Shown: piece after piece, positions 22,773 through 34,873 of the stretch | Position numbering within the stretch: the stretch's first letter is position 1 | Layout of the letters: each line of letters begins with the position of its first letter | Source: Monarcha castaneiventris obscurior | Lineage: Eukaryota; Chordata; Aves; Passeriformes; Monarchidae | Direction of reading: 5' to 3' | Assembly: GCA_026261815.1 (NCBI GenBank) | Contig: JAMPIT010000174.1 | Span: 14,942,001-15,006,000, forward strand | Length of the DNA: 64,000 nt | The notes under the pieces: generated by a model | Told to the model about the DNA's origin: nothing | Database searches by the model: none | What the model saw: only the letters and a program-made list of their open reading frames with translations | Translations under genes and position numbers: made by a program

Positions 22773-25137
22773 AACGTACGTGAGATGATACTTCGAATAC
22801 GCACAATTGCTGCAAGTAGTACAAAATAGCCCTCAAAGGGTGTAGGAAGGCCCCAGCAGTAGTAAAAACGTGAGAAAAGTATAGATCATTTATTTATAAG
22901 TGCATGTGCTATAAGAAGGAAACTTTTTTTGCATCACTAGAGGCTAGTCCTTTCCATCCCAGGGCTCTACATAAAGAAGCATTTAAGTTGGGGATGAGAG
23001 ACAAGAGTGCACCAGATGATGTTGCTTATATAGGGCTTCATTTTTAATTTTAGGTGGCTTCAGATATAACCAGATAGAACTAGGAGGTGTAAGAAGGTAT
23101 GGCACTTTATGACCTGTAGCAGTTACTGCTGCTCACACACATTGGATTGGCAATGAATTCTCTAAACCGGTGGCAAAGAACCGAATTTGGTTGTTGGTCA
23201 CTGTTTGTGCGGTAGAAACGCAACCTAATCAGACTTACAAGGCAGTGAAAAGGGCTACCAGCATCTCTTTTCTGGTTCCTTACAAAGAGCTTCCTCCAGC
23301 AAACACCCACATCAGTCACACAGATATTCCCATGGACCACTGGTATGAGTAAAGTTACTCCTCTCTGTATGAGTGTCTGCAGGAGTAAGCCAATATATTG
23401 CCGTGACAAATAATGGCAAATAACACCAAACATTACAGTGTATGTAAACTTTATCCATAAAAAGTAGTTTAACTGCAGTGCACACTGAATTTTCACCCAG
23501 GAAGATCTAGTGCATCTGATTTAAGCAAAAGTTCATTTATTTAAATTACAAAAATATTATTAATCTTTTTTTATTTTTTTCTCCTCAAGGTTTTCAAATG
23601 GTGGATTGACCGCTCCTGGCTGGGAGTGGCTCACACAATAGATAATTAAAGAATTGTTTTCTTTTTCTTTTATTTTATTAATACTGAATAGCATATTCCA
23701 GCAGCATATTAAAAGCTCTTTAAGAAAAGACAAAATCCCCAAAATCTAAAAAGGAAAACCACAAGTTAATTACGGTTTTAAATAATTTTAGTTATAGATA
23801 CAGAAGAAATTTAGACAGCAGTAAAATATTTTTGTCCTTCAGATCTGCCCTGTGCATTGTTCTGATTTCAACCATGTATTAAATAAACCACAAAAAACTA
23901 AGTATATATATATTTATAGATATAGATATATATATAAAAATAAACAGCAAAATGGTGAATGTATAAAAGGTATTAACACTCAAGACAGCTCTGGGTGGAA
24001 AGGGTTAAAAGTTCAAAACTTTCTCACCTTAGAGGTTTCCATACAATATGAAGAAAATACATAGTGAGGTTTGCTTTCACAGCATTGATGTGTGCAGAGT
24101 GGTTAAAAAAGTGAAACATGGGCACTTATACAATGTTTTACAAAAAACATCAAAGAGAAATAACAAACAATAACAATTTCAGGCAACAAGACCACAGGAT
24201 AGCAAGTTAACAAACTTTTTAACCTCTTTTTTTCTTTAAATATTAGGGATTTATACAAAACACATAATAAAATACCCATGTTATCAAATTACTTCACACA
24301 AGAAACACACTGAAGCTCTAGGAAGAAAGTACCTTTGGAATTTGGCACTATAGTTTCACTGATTTTTTTTTTCTTTAAAAGAAAAACCGATCACATTTTG
24401 CTGAACACAAACACACCTAAATTGTTCACAATAAAAAAATGACATCAATGCGTCACAAGCCAACACAAACTTATTCTGGAATATTTTTTCATTTTCACAT
24501 GAAATTATTTTTTTTTAAGCAAACAACTTTTTTTTTGTGTTTTTTTTTTGAATCTTCTTTTTGTTCTTGTTGTTCAAGTAAACCAATTTTAAACTTGTCT
24601 TTTTATAAACATAGAACACTTAAGACCATAAGACTCATGATGAAACCACAACTTAATTCACAGAAGCACCAACGTAACACATTTTACAGTAACCTTTCTT
24701 CTGTACATTGAAACAGTATAAAATATAGGTAATTTCATGTGCATTAAACCATGGATTGTCTAACTGTGAGTCAGTTCAGCAAAAGGTGACACAAGTAGGT
24801 AGCATTTGCCCTAAAACAGGGTAAATATTTTCTTATACTAATCTACAAAAAGTGGTTCTATATATATACTTTAATGAGAAAGTGAGCCACCTAAAATGGC
24901 CTTATCAAAAAACTTTACACTGCCTGAAAAATGTAAAAACTATTACAGACCTCTAGAGACTTAAAATCAGACAGTTTTATTTCTCAAACTGTTTTGGAAG
25001 TAGTCTGTTAGAAACCAACATTCTGTGCCTCTGGACACATATTGCTATTGTCACCAGTGACCAGGCAGAATGCCAATCCCTGTATAATACTTTCAAGTCT
25101 GTTTTTTTTTTTATTTTTTTTTTTACGAAATGAAAAA

Positions 25138-25240
25138 TAACAGAACCAAAAACCAACCAAGAAAAAAACCCAAAACAAAAAACTCAAACAAAACAAAAAC
25201 TCCAAGGAAAGAAGAAAACCAAAACAAAAAAAAAAAAAAG
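25138..25240 (-). promoter_or_regulatory. GU/U-rich element in the CELF2 3'UTR
   Basis: The transcript strand is a run of U-tracts separated by G: GTTTTTGTTTTGTTTGAG, TTTTTTGTTTTGGG, CTTGGTTGGTTTTTGG. CELF proteins are known to bind GU-rich elements of UGUU type and to affect mRNA stability and polyadenylation. Such an element in the gene's own 3'UTR therefore makes autoregulation possible. The site is seen; its use is inferred. Confidence 0.35.
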
Positions 25241-26483
25241 GAAAGAAAGAAAAAACATTTTGCCACAGGTTGTTTTTAAATCCTATCATTAATTTATCTA
25301 ATAATAAATTTCAGTCTTGCATGAATGCAGCAATGTTTTTTCACATTGACTTCCCAGAATTCATAGCTAGATGAGGTCACATGCAAATTTCAAAGGTCAA
25401 ACTAGGTCAGTAGGAGAACCAAATATGATGTGAGGTCAGAAAGACATCAGAAACAATGACGGGACGATGAAACTTTTTTTTTTTTTGAGACGCCACAGGG
25501 ACATGCTAGGCAAACGATGGGCTAACGGGCATGGAGATGTCTAGGGAAAAAACAAGGAAGAGGAAAAAAAGTTACACAGAATCTATGCAGCACAAACAAA
25601 ATCACTTTTATGGGTGCAGGAGAAAACTAATGCAAATCTTTTATCAGTAGAGCCTATGAGCCGTTCACATAATTTGCATTAACTTACAATACTTGTCAAC
25701 AAGAACACAATGGAAACCCAAAAGAATCCATCTGAAAGGAGTCAGAGAGAATGGATTCCTCTTTGGGAAGAAAAGAGAGGAAAGAACCAGTTTCTACAAA
25801 TGTAACAGAAAGGTACAGGGAGAGGGGGGCAAAAAGGGTCAGACAACTGAACTTTAAACTAGGTAATGGAAACTACGAACAAAATAACCAGACAAATACA
25901 AACAAGAGGATAAAAGCATGAACTGTAAAGGGTGGAGGGTTCAACAGTGAAAAAGCGCCCATTCTTGGCACAATTACTCTAGAGACTACTTCAAAGGATC
26001 TAGCTAGCATAGAGAGCTGCTCTTTAGATATCCAATAAGTTAACAATAGGCAATAAATAAATTCCATTATTTCTGAGGCAGTAAAAATTTTGTATAAAAA
26101 TAGAAATGCTTTTTACAAATAAAATTTACAGGCCTGTGGCTTTCTTTTTTTTTATTATTATTAAATTTATCTCTCAAGAAACATCAAGTATTGTCACTCA
26201 TTTTATTTTATTTTTTTTTATTTTAAACCCTGTAGCTTTAGAAACAGATCTCTAAATCTTTTTTACATTAATCCTTTCCAAAAAAACAAGAACTTAAAAA
26301 AAATGAAATATAAAGACGATCAGTGTAAAATCAGACTAATATATAACAATACGTTGATTTGAACCGAAAAAAATCAGATCTTCTCAAAAAACAAGTTGAT
26401 GTAGTGGAAAGACTTGTTTCAATTTTTGTTGCAAAATAAGTGCTTCAACTGGCATGAGGCCATTTTGTTTAACCTATAAACTG

Positions 26484-26555
26484 CTGGTGCCACCCTGGTA
26501 AAATATGATCCATCCATAGAAAACAACTTTTATTGTGTGCTAATGGCACCAGGGT
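26484..26555 (-). other. Two mutually exclusive helices around a proximal poly(A) signal
   Basis: On the plus strand CTGGTGCCA (26484-26492) pairs with TGGCACCAG (26544-26552), giving 9 bp. Alternatively ACCCTGGT (26492-26499) pairs with ACCAGGGT (26548-26555), giving 8 bp. The two helices share bases, so only one can form at a time. AATAAA on the transcript strand (26534-26529) lies in the loop of either. Confidence 0.45.
26529..26534 (-). terminator. Candidate proximal poly(A) signal
   Basis: The transcript strand reads CACAATAAAAGTTGTTTTC, with GU-rich sequence immediately downstream. It lies about 350 bases after the CELF2 stop codon. Use would give a very short 3'UTR lacking nearly all downstream regulatory sequence. 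Confidence 0.35.
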
Positions 26556-26581
26556 TCACAGAGTTAAATTGCACATTTTTT

Positions 26582-26605
26582 TGTGTCTGTGTGTGTGTGT
26601 GTGTG
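26582..26605 (-). repeat. (TG)9 on plus strand, (CA)9 on the transcript strand
   Basis: An uninterrupted (TG)9 run at 26588-26605, preceded by TGTGTC. In CELF2 mRNA it is a CA repeat about 280-300 bases after the stop. CA repeats are a known hnRNP L binding sequence. It lies upstream in the RNA of the candidate proximal poly(A) signal at 26529-26534. Confidence 0.8.
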
Positions 26606-26886
26606 CTGTTTGGAATTTAAAGATGTTTATTTTTGTTTCAAAAAGGAGATAAATTATGCTGCAAAACAAAATACAGTAACACAACTCAGTAATTACTTGG
26701 CAAGGAAATGGGAGCCAAGTGTAATAAGGACAAGTGGGGAGATGGAAGTGGTAACTGTAAAAATAACTGTCTCTTGGTGAAGGTTGGCTCTATGTTCTTT
26801 CTTAACCCCCCTGCAGAGGACAGGTTTGCTCATGGGACTTACCCTAAGAAAGCTAAAATAAGAGCAGTAAGCATCTGGGGTTAAGA

Positions 26887-27014
26887 TCAGTAAGGTTTGC
26901 TGTCATTTTTGGAGCGTTTCAGCTGAACCTTCAAGCGTTTCATGCCAATCTGAAAGCCGTTCATAGCCTGGATAGCAGCTTGTGCAGAGACTGGATTGTC
27001 ATAGCTAACAAAAC
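26887..27014 (-). CDS. CELF2: CELF2 terminal coding exon (C-terminal half of RRM3 and stop)
   Basis: CELF2 is an RNA-binding protein acting in pre-mRNA splicing in the nucleus and in mRNA stability, translation and polyadenylation. This exon follows a 3' splice site (TCTCGCAG before 27014). It begins with the last two bases of a glycine codon and encodes [20 protein letters not shown] followed by the basic tail [21 protein letters not shown] and a TGA stop (26889-26887). FVSY is the second half of RNP1 of RRM3; the first half (KCFG) comes from the exon at 32234-32377, so an intron splits RNP1. AIQAMNGF, with A rather than S, points to CELF2 and not CELF1. The tail is essentially invariant in the family. 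A longer open frame upstream (to 27081) is intronic read-through and should not be taken as a start. Confidence 0.96.
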
Positions 27015-28564
27015 CTGCGAGACACAGAACAGAGGCGGGAGAGAAAGTCAACTCTAGGTTAGAACAAATGTCAGAAGGCATTTTGTTAGAATTTTATGAT
27101 TGCTATTTATTTGACACATTTACCTCGCTTTCAATTAGTTCTTTGATCACACTTCATATCCCATTTCCTCTCCCGTTTCCTTTTGCCTTCCTCTTTACCT
27201 TCATAATATTTCTTTACTAGCTGGGATGCAGTTGGCCAATTTTGGTGCAATGCAGTTCTCATTCTGTTATTTATCTACCTACCTTAGAGACTGAAAATAT
27301 TTATTACTGTGACACTTTTCAGTGTAGTATCTACATACCTCCCAGTCTATTAGGAAGTTCTATTTAGGCCAGTCTGCAAAAGGGAAGCTGAAACAGCAAG
27401 CTTGGTTACAAAATCAACCCCCAAACTGCCTAAACCCACTGGCAGACCTGGGTGTGAGTTCATGTGTGCTATGGAATACTCATCTCCTTGGGCTCGGCCT
27501 AGGAGAGTTGCAATATTAATATTTTGTAATTTTACAGCTCCTTCCAGTTCAAGATCTCAGGGTACCTTAATGTTAGTTAATTCAGTCTCTCGGTCCCAAA
27601 GGGGTACGCAAACATCAAAATTAAGCAGTATCATAAAGACAATGGCAGGGCTTGATGAGAACTCCCGATCTTCTGCTCCTCGGTTGTGAGCACTAACTAG
27701 GAGGATAATGCTTGCTTGGGTAATTCAGAATGGCTGGCCTGGCTCAGATTTCTTTTCCCTGGGAGTCTGAAAATGTTCTGTTCATAATATACTCAAATCT
27801 CCCTGATTCTGGAAGCTCAAAGTTCATTTTCATATCTGGGCCTCCCACTTGTAATTGCAAAGCTTGCCTAACTGCTGCTCTGCCTCAGCTCGGGCAAATT
27901 ATTACTGTACTCAGCCTGCTGTTATGCATCTGCTTTGAAATGCTCCCTCTTCTTTCCACTTGAATTTGCCTTAACACGTATCCCTTCACTCTCCTAAAGC
28001 ATGGATGTCACACACTTTGTCTTCAGTCCTAACACACTGGCTTCTTAGTGCCTCTCTTTCACCAACCAGCTATATTCATTTGTCCTTAGTGTCTGTATAC
28101 TTTTTGGATTCATAACCTCTTTTTACCATTACTTTAACCTATCCTTTTATGGCTCTTGCACTGCTGCCCTCTTCCAATTGCAGAGTCAGAGTGTTATTAC
28201 ACTTTCCCCATTGAAAAAAATCCTCCCCCCTTATCAAGGTATCCTTGTCCAGCTGTTCTTCTTCATAGACCATTCCTGTGGCTTCACCTTAAATCAACTT
28301 CACCAAACTATTTAAGTTAAGACTCTTCTCTGACAACTCAGGCTAACTTCTGTTCCTTCCACTCAAAACCGCCTCTCATTTAAATCTCTGCAGACCTTCT
28401 CCTGGCTAAAGCCAATATGCTCTATCCATTTTGTTCTGTGGTTGATTATTTGTTACCTCCTTGAGGGATAATAAATGTTCCTCCTTACCTTCCTTGGTTT
28501 TAGTTACTCTTGTCACTTCCTCACTTTCTCCCCTAGATCATTCCCTCTTAGACTTATTGCCAAA

Positions 28565-28742
28565 TCCTTCCTTCCTTCCTTCCTTCCTTCCTTCCTTCCT
28601 TCCTTCCTTCCTTCCTTCCTTCCTTCCTTCCTTCCTTCCTTCCTTCCTTCCTTCCTTCCTCCTTCCTTCCTTCCTTCCTTCCTCCTTCCTTCCTTCCTTC
28701 CTTCCTTCCTTCCTTCCTTCCTTCCTTCCTTCCTTCCTTCCT
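28565..28742 (+). repeat. (CCTT)n microsatellite, about 178 bp
   Basis: About 44 units of a CCTT tetranucleotide, broken only by two TCC interruptions near 28659 and 28682. On the CELF2 transcript it is a pure-purine (GGAA)n run in the last intron, about 1.5 kb before the terminal exon. It makes spurious low-complexity open frames on both strands. The homopurine/homopyrimidine tract can form triplex DNA, and its length is likely variable between individuals. Confidence 0.98.
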
Positions 28743-30263
28743 CCCATTTTGTTCTAGGAGATCCTGTCTGTTCACATGACTCCAAACATTATCTTATGTC
28801 TACGGCCTGTGTCTCCTTCCATCAGCTCTAGGATTGCCTCAGGGATAGAAAAGGGAACTACCACGAGTTGGAAGGCAGCTGTAGCACTGTCCAGGCAGAT
28901 GCTCCACAGCTGAGATGTAGTTACTCCTACTTACCTTGACAATTCAGCATTTCACTTTACAGCTTCTGTGAGCTTCACTTTATTCTCTTAAGTACATTCA
29001 GATCAGTCTACTGCTATGAACTGCTCAACACTGTAGTTCCTTTCCTTCTTATCTAATTTTACCCACCTGGACATTAAGCAAGTGATCTAAACTGGTCACT
29101 TAGATGGCATTCGTGGATGGTGAATGAAGAGAAGGAAGCACACCCAGAGGTGGCTTTTCCACCCATCATCCATGTCACCAAATTAGACACCTCCAATGAT
29201 GGTAGAAGAACAATTAGCTCAGGCTATGCTTACCTTACCTTCCAGGGAGGTGAGACCAGTTACCTCATTCTGTGTCTCTGTAACAGCTTCCTTGACTCAG
29301 ACAGCAATTCAAAGATACAACCTCTGTGCTGCATCACTGGCATCAACCCCTATCATTCAATTGTTATTCTGATTCACAATTTGTCTCTTTACACAGAATG
29401 CAATACCTACATTAGCTTGTTATGCTCTCATCTTCTTCCTTATTGAGAACCTTCGTTTATAAAGCTTGCTGAGGAATCTGGCATTCCTTCCCTTTATTTG
29501 TATTTTTCTGATTGCACCCATTCATCATTTTTTGTCTGAATTTTAAACCACAGGTTACATGAGGTTGGGATGATGTTTCTTATCAATTCTCAAAGACCCT
29601 GTCAAGACAATTCTGATTTTTGTTTTAGATCTTTGGGTATCTCTATAATCAGGATAAATATTTTTAATCATTTGAGTAGCAATTTTGATATAAGGCCAAC
29701 TGCATTTCTGCACTGATGTAACTGGGTCCCCCCTCCTCTGCCTGACTTTTACATATCTCATTTTTCTTATTCTAAGGTTTATGAAAGGCAAGAGATAAGC
29801 TTGAAGAATGAAACCCTTTGTCTGCTGAATCAACTAAAGCTCATGGAGCCCATGAGAACTCATGGAAGAGCAACCCAGATGTAAACAGACTGTCCTGTCA
29901 TCCTCATCACCATGTAATCCTTCGAGCATTCATTTTGGGTTGGACAAGAAAAGAAAATATGCCAAAGTCCTTTTTCTGCAAAGAAAAGGAATTTTTCATT
30001 TTGAGAAGCAGTTTTACATAAAGATTCATCACTTTATATCACTGCCTTGTGACTCACTCAGAATGAACCTTCCCTTCCTGTTTCTGCCAGTGGACGGACT
30101 TGCACAATTTTTACACTTTTGGGATGTTCAACCTCTGTAATTTGACTTCCTCCTCCTTTGGGCAGGATTGGAAACTCCAGAGTAGGAAGCCCTAAGCATG
30201 TGCAAACTATTGCTATTACTATTACTATTTCTATTACTATTGGCAAAAAGACCAAACCAAACC

Positions 30264-30357
30264 AAACCAACAACTAAAAAACCCAAACCCAAACTGTACC
30301 AAGAGCAATGAAACCAACAACTAAAAAACCCAAACCCAAACTGTACCAAGAGCAATG
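30264..30357 (+). repeat. Perfect 47-bp tandem duplication (2 copies)
   Basis: Positions 30264-30310 and 30311-30357 are identical, starting AAACCAACAACTAAAAAACC and ending AAGAGCAATG. The array follows an (ATTACT)-like and an (AAACC)n tract at 30204-30270. The lack of any difference between copies suggests a recent duplication, or a collapsed or expanded array in the assembly. Confidence 0.95.
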
Positions 30358-32233
30358 ACCATTAATGATTCAGCAGGGAAATGGGTTCTTCAGCAGCACT
30401 ATTGTCCTAAGTTTTGGGTGGGAGGACAGAGAAGAAAAATAAAGCTTTTTGAAACACAAATATGAGACTGAAACAACAAATAGATAATTCTTGCTGACAA
30501 AGCTGAGGAGGTACATACAGACTATGCCAGTACATTAAGCTAGCAGGACTAATTCTGGCTTTGCCTGTGATTTGCAGCATCACCAAGTAGTCATCCACTG
30601 AATCAGAAAACTCAGCTTCATCTACCACTTTTACTTTTTTTTTTAAAGCAGAGCTCCCTCCCTGGTGGCAGTGTATCTGGGAAGGAGGAATGAGAAATGG
30701 AAATAGCTGCCTAAAACCAAGAATACAGAGGATTCCTCCATCCATTGGGTGTTGACACCTCCATTTTCCCTCAAAGAAGATAACCTTGGTGCATCACTCT
30801 AAGTTAGGCAATTGTGTCCCACAAACCCAGGCAAATGTGTAAGAAGGTAATCAAAGAGTAAAAGAAAACACACAAAATGCAAGTGTGGGAAATGAGCTGA
30901 TTTGAATTGAGCCACCTGCCCAAACTAATTTACATTCTTTCAGCAGTCACCACAATTGCTGCATTTCGATTAATGTAGCTCGATTTGACATTTCATCAAG
31001 ATTCCTGGAGACCTCAACAACGATTTTGTAACCCCAACATACTAACAGAACTGGCTCCAGATCAATGGGGAGTCCATTTCAACTCTACTTTTCAAATTTG
31101 CAGGAGCCTCAGGGAATGCTTTAACCCATTGCAGACACAGGCTGGACTATACAGGTCTAGATATGAATGTTTTGTAAAGCCCAAAGAGGTGAATGATTAA
31201 AAAATGAACTGAAAGACTGTGGAACATGCAGAAAGAATGTCACATTTTTTCTATGAACTGAATCAACTTTCTAAGTGTACTATCCAATCCTCTTTTGTCA
31301 TGTATACAGTTTTATTCCTTTTCTCTGGGAAAGAATTGCCACATTTAAGGAAACTCCAGTATTTTATGTCAACCCTTTTAAAAATCATGTTTAAGAGATT
31401 CTTTCCTCCTCCTAGAACCTCCCTGTGTCTTATATAAGATCATAATTATCAGACCAACGTTTTAAAAGTTTGCCACTTGCTTACATTCTCTGCTCCATTT
31501 CATCAAAGCACTGAACTGGTGTATCTCTGCTATTCCAAAACATCAGCCTTCTTAATCAACCCTTAAAACTATTTTTATACCAACATATCATCTCTTCTGC
31601 TGTGATCTAATTTTCTGACAGCTCAAAGTATTCTCTGGGAAACTTGACACTGATCTTGTGAGGCTCCCTTCATCTCTTCCCTAAGGTAAGGGAGATGCCA
31701 CCTTCCATAAGACAGTGGAACCCACCCACAACAGCTGGAGCTGCATATCTAGACATCAACTGTCTGCAAAATATTCTGAACTATATGTACACACCATTCA
31801 GTCACTAATTGCAAAATCTTGTACTTAATTCAGAAGAAAGAAATTCCTGTAATGTAGAAGTAATGGGTTAAACATAGAGCTTTTTTAAGTGGTTCAGCTA
31901 TACAATAGAGAATAATTAGGTATCCATAATAAGGCAATTTAATAGTATACTAAATGACATTCCCCCACATAGGGTGTAATTAGTTTCATGTACTTGACAC
32001 ATTCATGCGAGATGTCAGACTGGAAGATTATTATTGTTTTTTTTCATATCCAATTTTTAGTTAGAAGTAGTTTGTCTGTGCATCTTCCTGCTCGTTTGAG
32101 GATTAACAGTCCATTATTTTTGGAATGAATTTCCAGTATGACATTTCTCACATTGTTGTTAATTTTCTTTCCTGGCCCCTTTTCAGTACAGTGCATGTGG
32201 TTTTTACTATTTGATTTATTAAATTTGACATAC

Positions 32234-32377
32234 CAAAGCACTTGCTCAAATTGGTCTGTTTGTCAATGAAGACTTTAGCAGAGATAACATTTCCAAAAGG
32301 CATGAACATCTGCAGAATGTCCTGGTCTCCAAACTCCTGGGGGAGGTGGTAAATAAAGAGGTTTGCCCCTTCTGGAC
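32234..32377 (-). CDS. CELF2: CELF2 coding exon (N-terminal half of RRM3)
   Basis: A 144-nt exon bounded by TTCCTAAAG at its 5' side and G|GTATGT at its 3' side, both phase 1. It encodes [20 protein letters not shown], then [17 protein letters not shown], then [11 protein letters not shown] and the first base of the next glycine codon. LFIYHLP is RNP2 of RRM3 (beta-1). The following helix and beta-2/beta-3 lead into RNP1, which is completed by the exon at 26887-27014. RRM3 recognises UGU-type sequence. ILQMF and NVISAKVF match CELF2, whereas CELF1 has LLQMF and NVVSAKVF (from memory). There is no frameshift or missing key residue, and exon length in whole codons is intact. Confidence 0.97.
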
Positions 32378-34873
32378 CTTTAGGAAAATAAAATAAATAA
32401 AAAAAAAAGAAGTATGAAGACAGCTATTACAAGTGCTACATTTAATCTGTTTTTTCCATAATACTTACTGAAGCTGATGGTCAGAAAGCATTTCACTTTC
32501 CAACTTTGAAGGAACAAAAGCAAGTGGATCATCAAAGCAGCACAGCTGAAATGCAGCTCTTTAGAGCATCCCATCTTGAAAAGCATTTACTTTGAGAAGT
32601 GTTTATTTCATAACTCTACTACAGAAGTAGTTAAATTCATTCTATTTCTTCAATTTACATGAGTGTCTTTCAGTATAATTAGGGCTAGGAAAGCAGGTAC
32701 AAAATGTATTGGCTCTCAAAATACCCCAAGAACTCCACAAGGAGTCCTCTGCTGCTTCCAACACCTGCATAGGTTTGTCAGTTTAATTCCAGTTGAAAGA
32801 ACTCATGGAAATGGAATGAGGTGAGCTCAGATTTGAGTACCATACATTTAAACTCAAAGGGCAAGAAAATGGTGGAGATAGGAATAAAAATAATAAGACA
32901 AAGCACACCTTGTGACTTGGAAGTCAGTGAAGTCAGTGAGAAAAAGACATTCAGAATTAAATTTGTACTGACTCATTTCAAAATGACCTTTTTTTTTTTT
33001 TAAATATGAACTCCCCATAGAAAGCTCTGTCTCCTGGAAGAAGCTTTGTAAAGTAAGTCTTTAAAAATAGTTCAAAATTAAGTAGCTGGGTTGAAATTAA
33101 AGTAGCTTTACACTAAGTTCAGTTTGCAAAGAAAGGTGTAAACTCAAAGGTGCTTTGAATATTTTTCTTACAGACAAAATTTGAGATATGTATTATTAAA
33201 GTTGCAGGTTAAAACATGCATCCTAGCACTAATAGGTTATTTTTTTTCCCCTAGCTCAATTCCCTCTTTACAGCAACACACTAGAAATGAGCAGTGGATG
33301 CCAGGAAGAGTGTGATATATGACGGACCCACACATGGCCTTCCCATGCAGGCTCCAGCATGGTGGGAAAAAAAAGATGAAAAAGACTTGTCACCTGGAAC
33401 TTTTTTCTTCTTGTCACAAGTAAACGATCATTTTCAGGAAATAATATTCTTTAAAATAGTAGGGAAAAAATTACTAAATAATATTTAAGAACATATGCAC
33501 GAGGCAGTTCATTGTGCTTTAGCATTTAATATTTATACAGCATTTTTCTCTGGTACTTCTTTGTCCTCAACCACTCCAGACTCCTCACCATTCCATCAGA
33601 AATCATGGTAAGAGACAAAACATTGCTGTCAGTATTCAGTAGTGGAATTCACTCACTTGAACGTAACCACTTACTAAGACACAAGATATATAACAAAAAT
33701 ACTGTATTTTAAAAAGGATGCTGCCAATTCATAAAAATAAATAATAAACCTAAAGCTGATTTGAATGTTTCTGAACAGAAAAAAAATTAAATAGTTAGAA
33801 AAAAAAAATCAAACTCTCCTTCACTATGTATCTTGCAATGACACCAAAACAATTTTTTTCTGGTGTCAAATAGTCTATTGTCACTGAGCAAAGGGCCTGA
33901 GGTGAAAGATAAATGCAGAAAACAAAAAAAAAATATGGAAAAAAGATTTAAAAAATCCCCTTTCATTTTAAATAATCCAAGCTGTTAGCAGCAAATGAAG
34001 AAAAGACTTCAGAGAAAATATACATTTTAACTCCAGTGTTCCTATACAATAACCAGCTGGAGGAATGCCAAATTTGACTTCCTAGGAAACACATCCCATA
34101 ACAGAACAAGATACCATTTCAAAAGAGGATAAAAAAGATTTCTCTTGAGGATATTATACTAGGTTTATTTCCAAAGCTGATCCTTGGCAAGAACAGTAGT
34201 GACATCATAGATACAGTCTTAGAAGCCTGCAGTATTTTCCTGTCTTTGTAGAATTAGCTGGAAATTAGGATGAGAGAAAGCAATGAAAACAGAAACAACT
34301 CCCCAAAATGCCTGGGAAGTATGAAGGGGAACGGAAGAGGGGAAAAGGGTAGCCTCATTTTCCTAAACACCTTGTAATTAGTATTAATTTATTCTTAGCA
34401 ATAACTTCCTGAGGTTTATTTGCTGTTGGTGTGGGGTGAGGGGGGCAATCATTCACTTAGCTGCTTCCCCTCAAGACCCACAATTAAGCAAAGAACAACT
34501 CAAAGTGAAAACGGATCTTGTCATTAGCACAAAACCTTAAACTTAATCAGATTAACTCCACTATGACAGAAAATGTAAACCAGAAGACAAAATTGCATGC
34601 ACAGAGGGATGATTTTTGTTAGCAGCGCCTTTTTATATGGTAGTTGGTAAGTGCTTTTACATAAGGAAAGATGGGTGGCAAAGTGTAACTTGAAGGACAG
34701 ATGGTTGAAAAGTGAAACACACTGGAGGTTAAAGAAGGTGACAGTGCTAAGCAGGAGAAAACTGGAGGAAAAAGAAACCACAGATTAGACTGCTCGAGGC
34801 CTTCCACGAAGCCTCCGTGAGGAAACGGACGCGTGGCACCGCTCGGGCTGGGCCTGCCAGCGAGGGCACTTAC
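32378..34873 (-). other. CELF2: CELF2 intron before the RRM3 exons
   Basis: A 2.5-kb GT-AG intron (GTAAGT at 34873-34868). It is AT-rich, with poly(T) and poly(A) runs and no recognised transposon or additional exon. Confidence 0.85.

Larger units (their letters stand above)
20470..26886 (-). other. CELF2: CELF2 3' untranslated region
   Basis: The block follows the CELF2 stop codon (26889-26887) without a break. It is AU-rich, with long U and A tracts on the transcript strand, no CR1 or other transposon that I recognise, and no splice-supported coding exon, all typical of the very long CELF2 3'UTR. AATAAA hexamers on the transcript strand occur at 26626-26631, 26529-26534, 26202-26212 (two overlapping) and near 24966, 23668, 23535 and 22890, besides the distal ones. 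Several alternative 3' ends are therefore possible. The absence of transposons over several kilobases, against a CR1-rich flank, suggests constraint. The 3' boundary is inferred. Confidence 0.55.
27015..32233 (-). other. CELF2: Last CELF2 intron
   Basis: GT-AG intron between the two RRM3 exons, about 5.2 kb. It has GTATGT at the 5' splice site (32233-32228) and CAG at the 3' site. It contains the (CCTT)n array at 28565-28742, a perfect 47-bp tandem duplication at 30264-30357 and pyrimidine-rich plus-strand sequence at 27700-28560. No coding exon or transposon was recognised elsewhere in it. Confidence 0.85.

Noticed and set aside
26887..27081. Reading the terminal CELF2 frame as a 64-codon gene starting at the ATG near 27081
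   Set aside because: The first 22 codons are intron sequence; the exon begins at the AG before 27014.
28461..28831. Open frames with repeated FLPS (plus) and KEGR (minus)
   Set aside because: They are products of the CCTT microsatellite.
28565..30357. Possible CRISPR-like or spaced repeat array
   Set aside because: The repeats are contiguous simple-sequence or plain tandem duplications without unique spacers, in a vertebrate genome.
32044..32241. 65-codon minus-strand frame overlapping the CELF2 exon end
   Set aside because: It is intronic sequence in another frame. The real exon ends at 32234 with a GTATGT donor.
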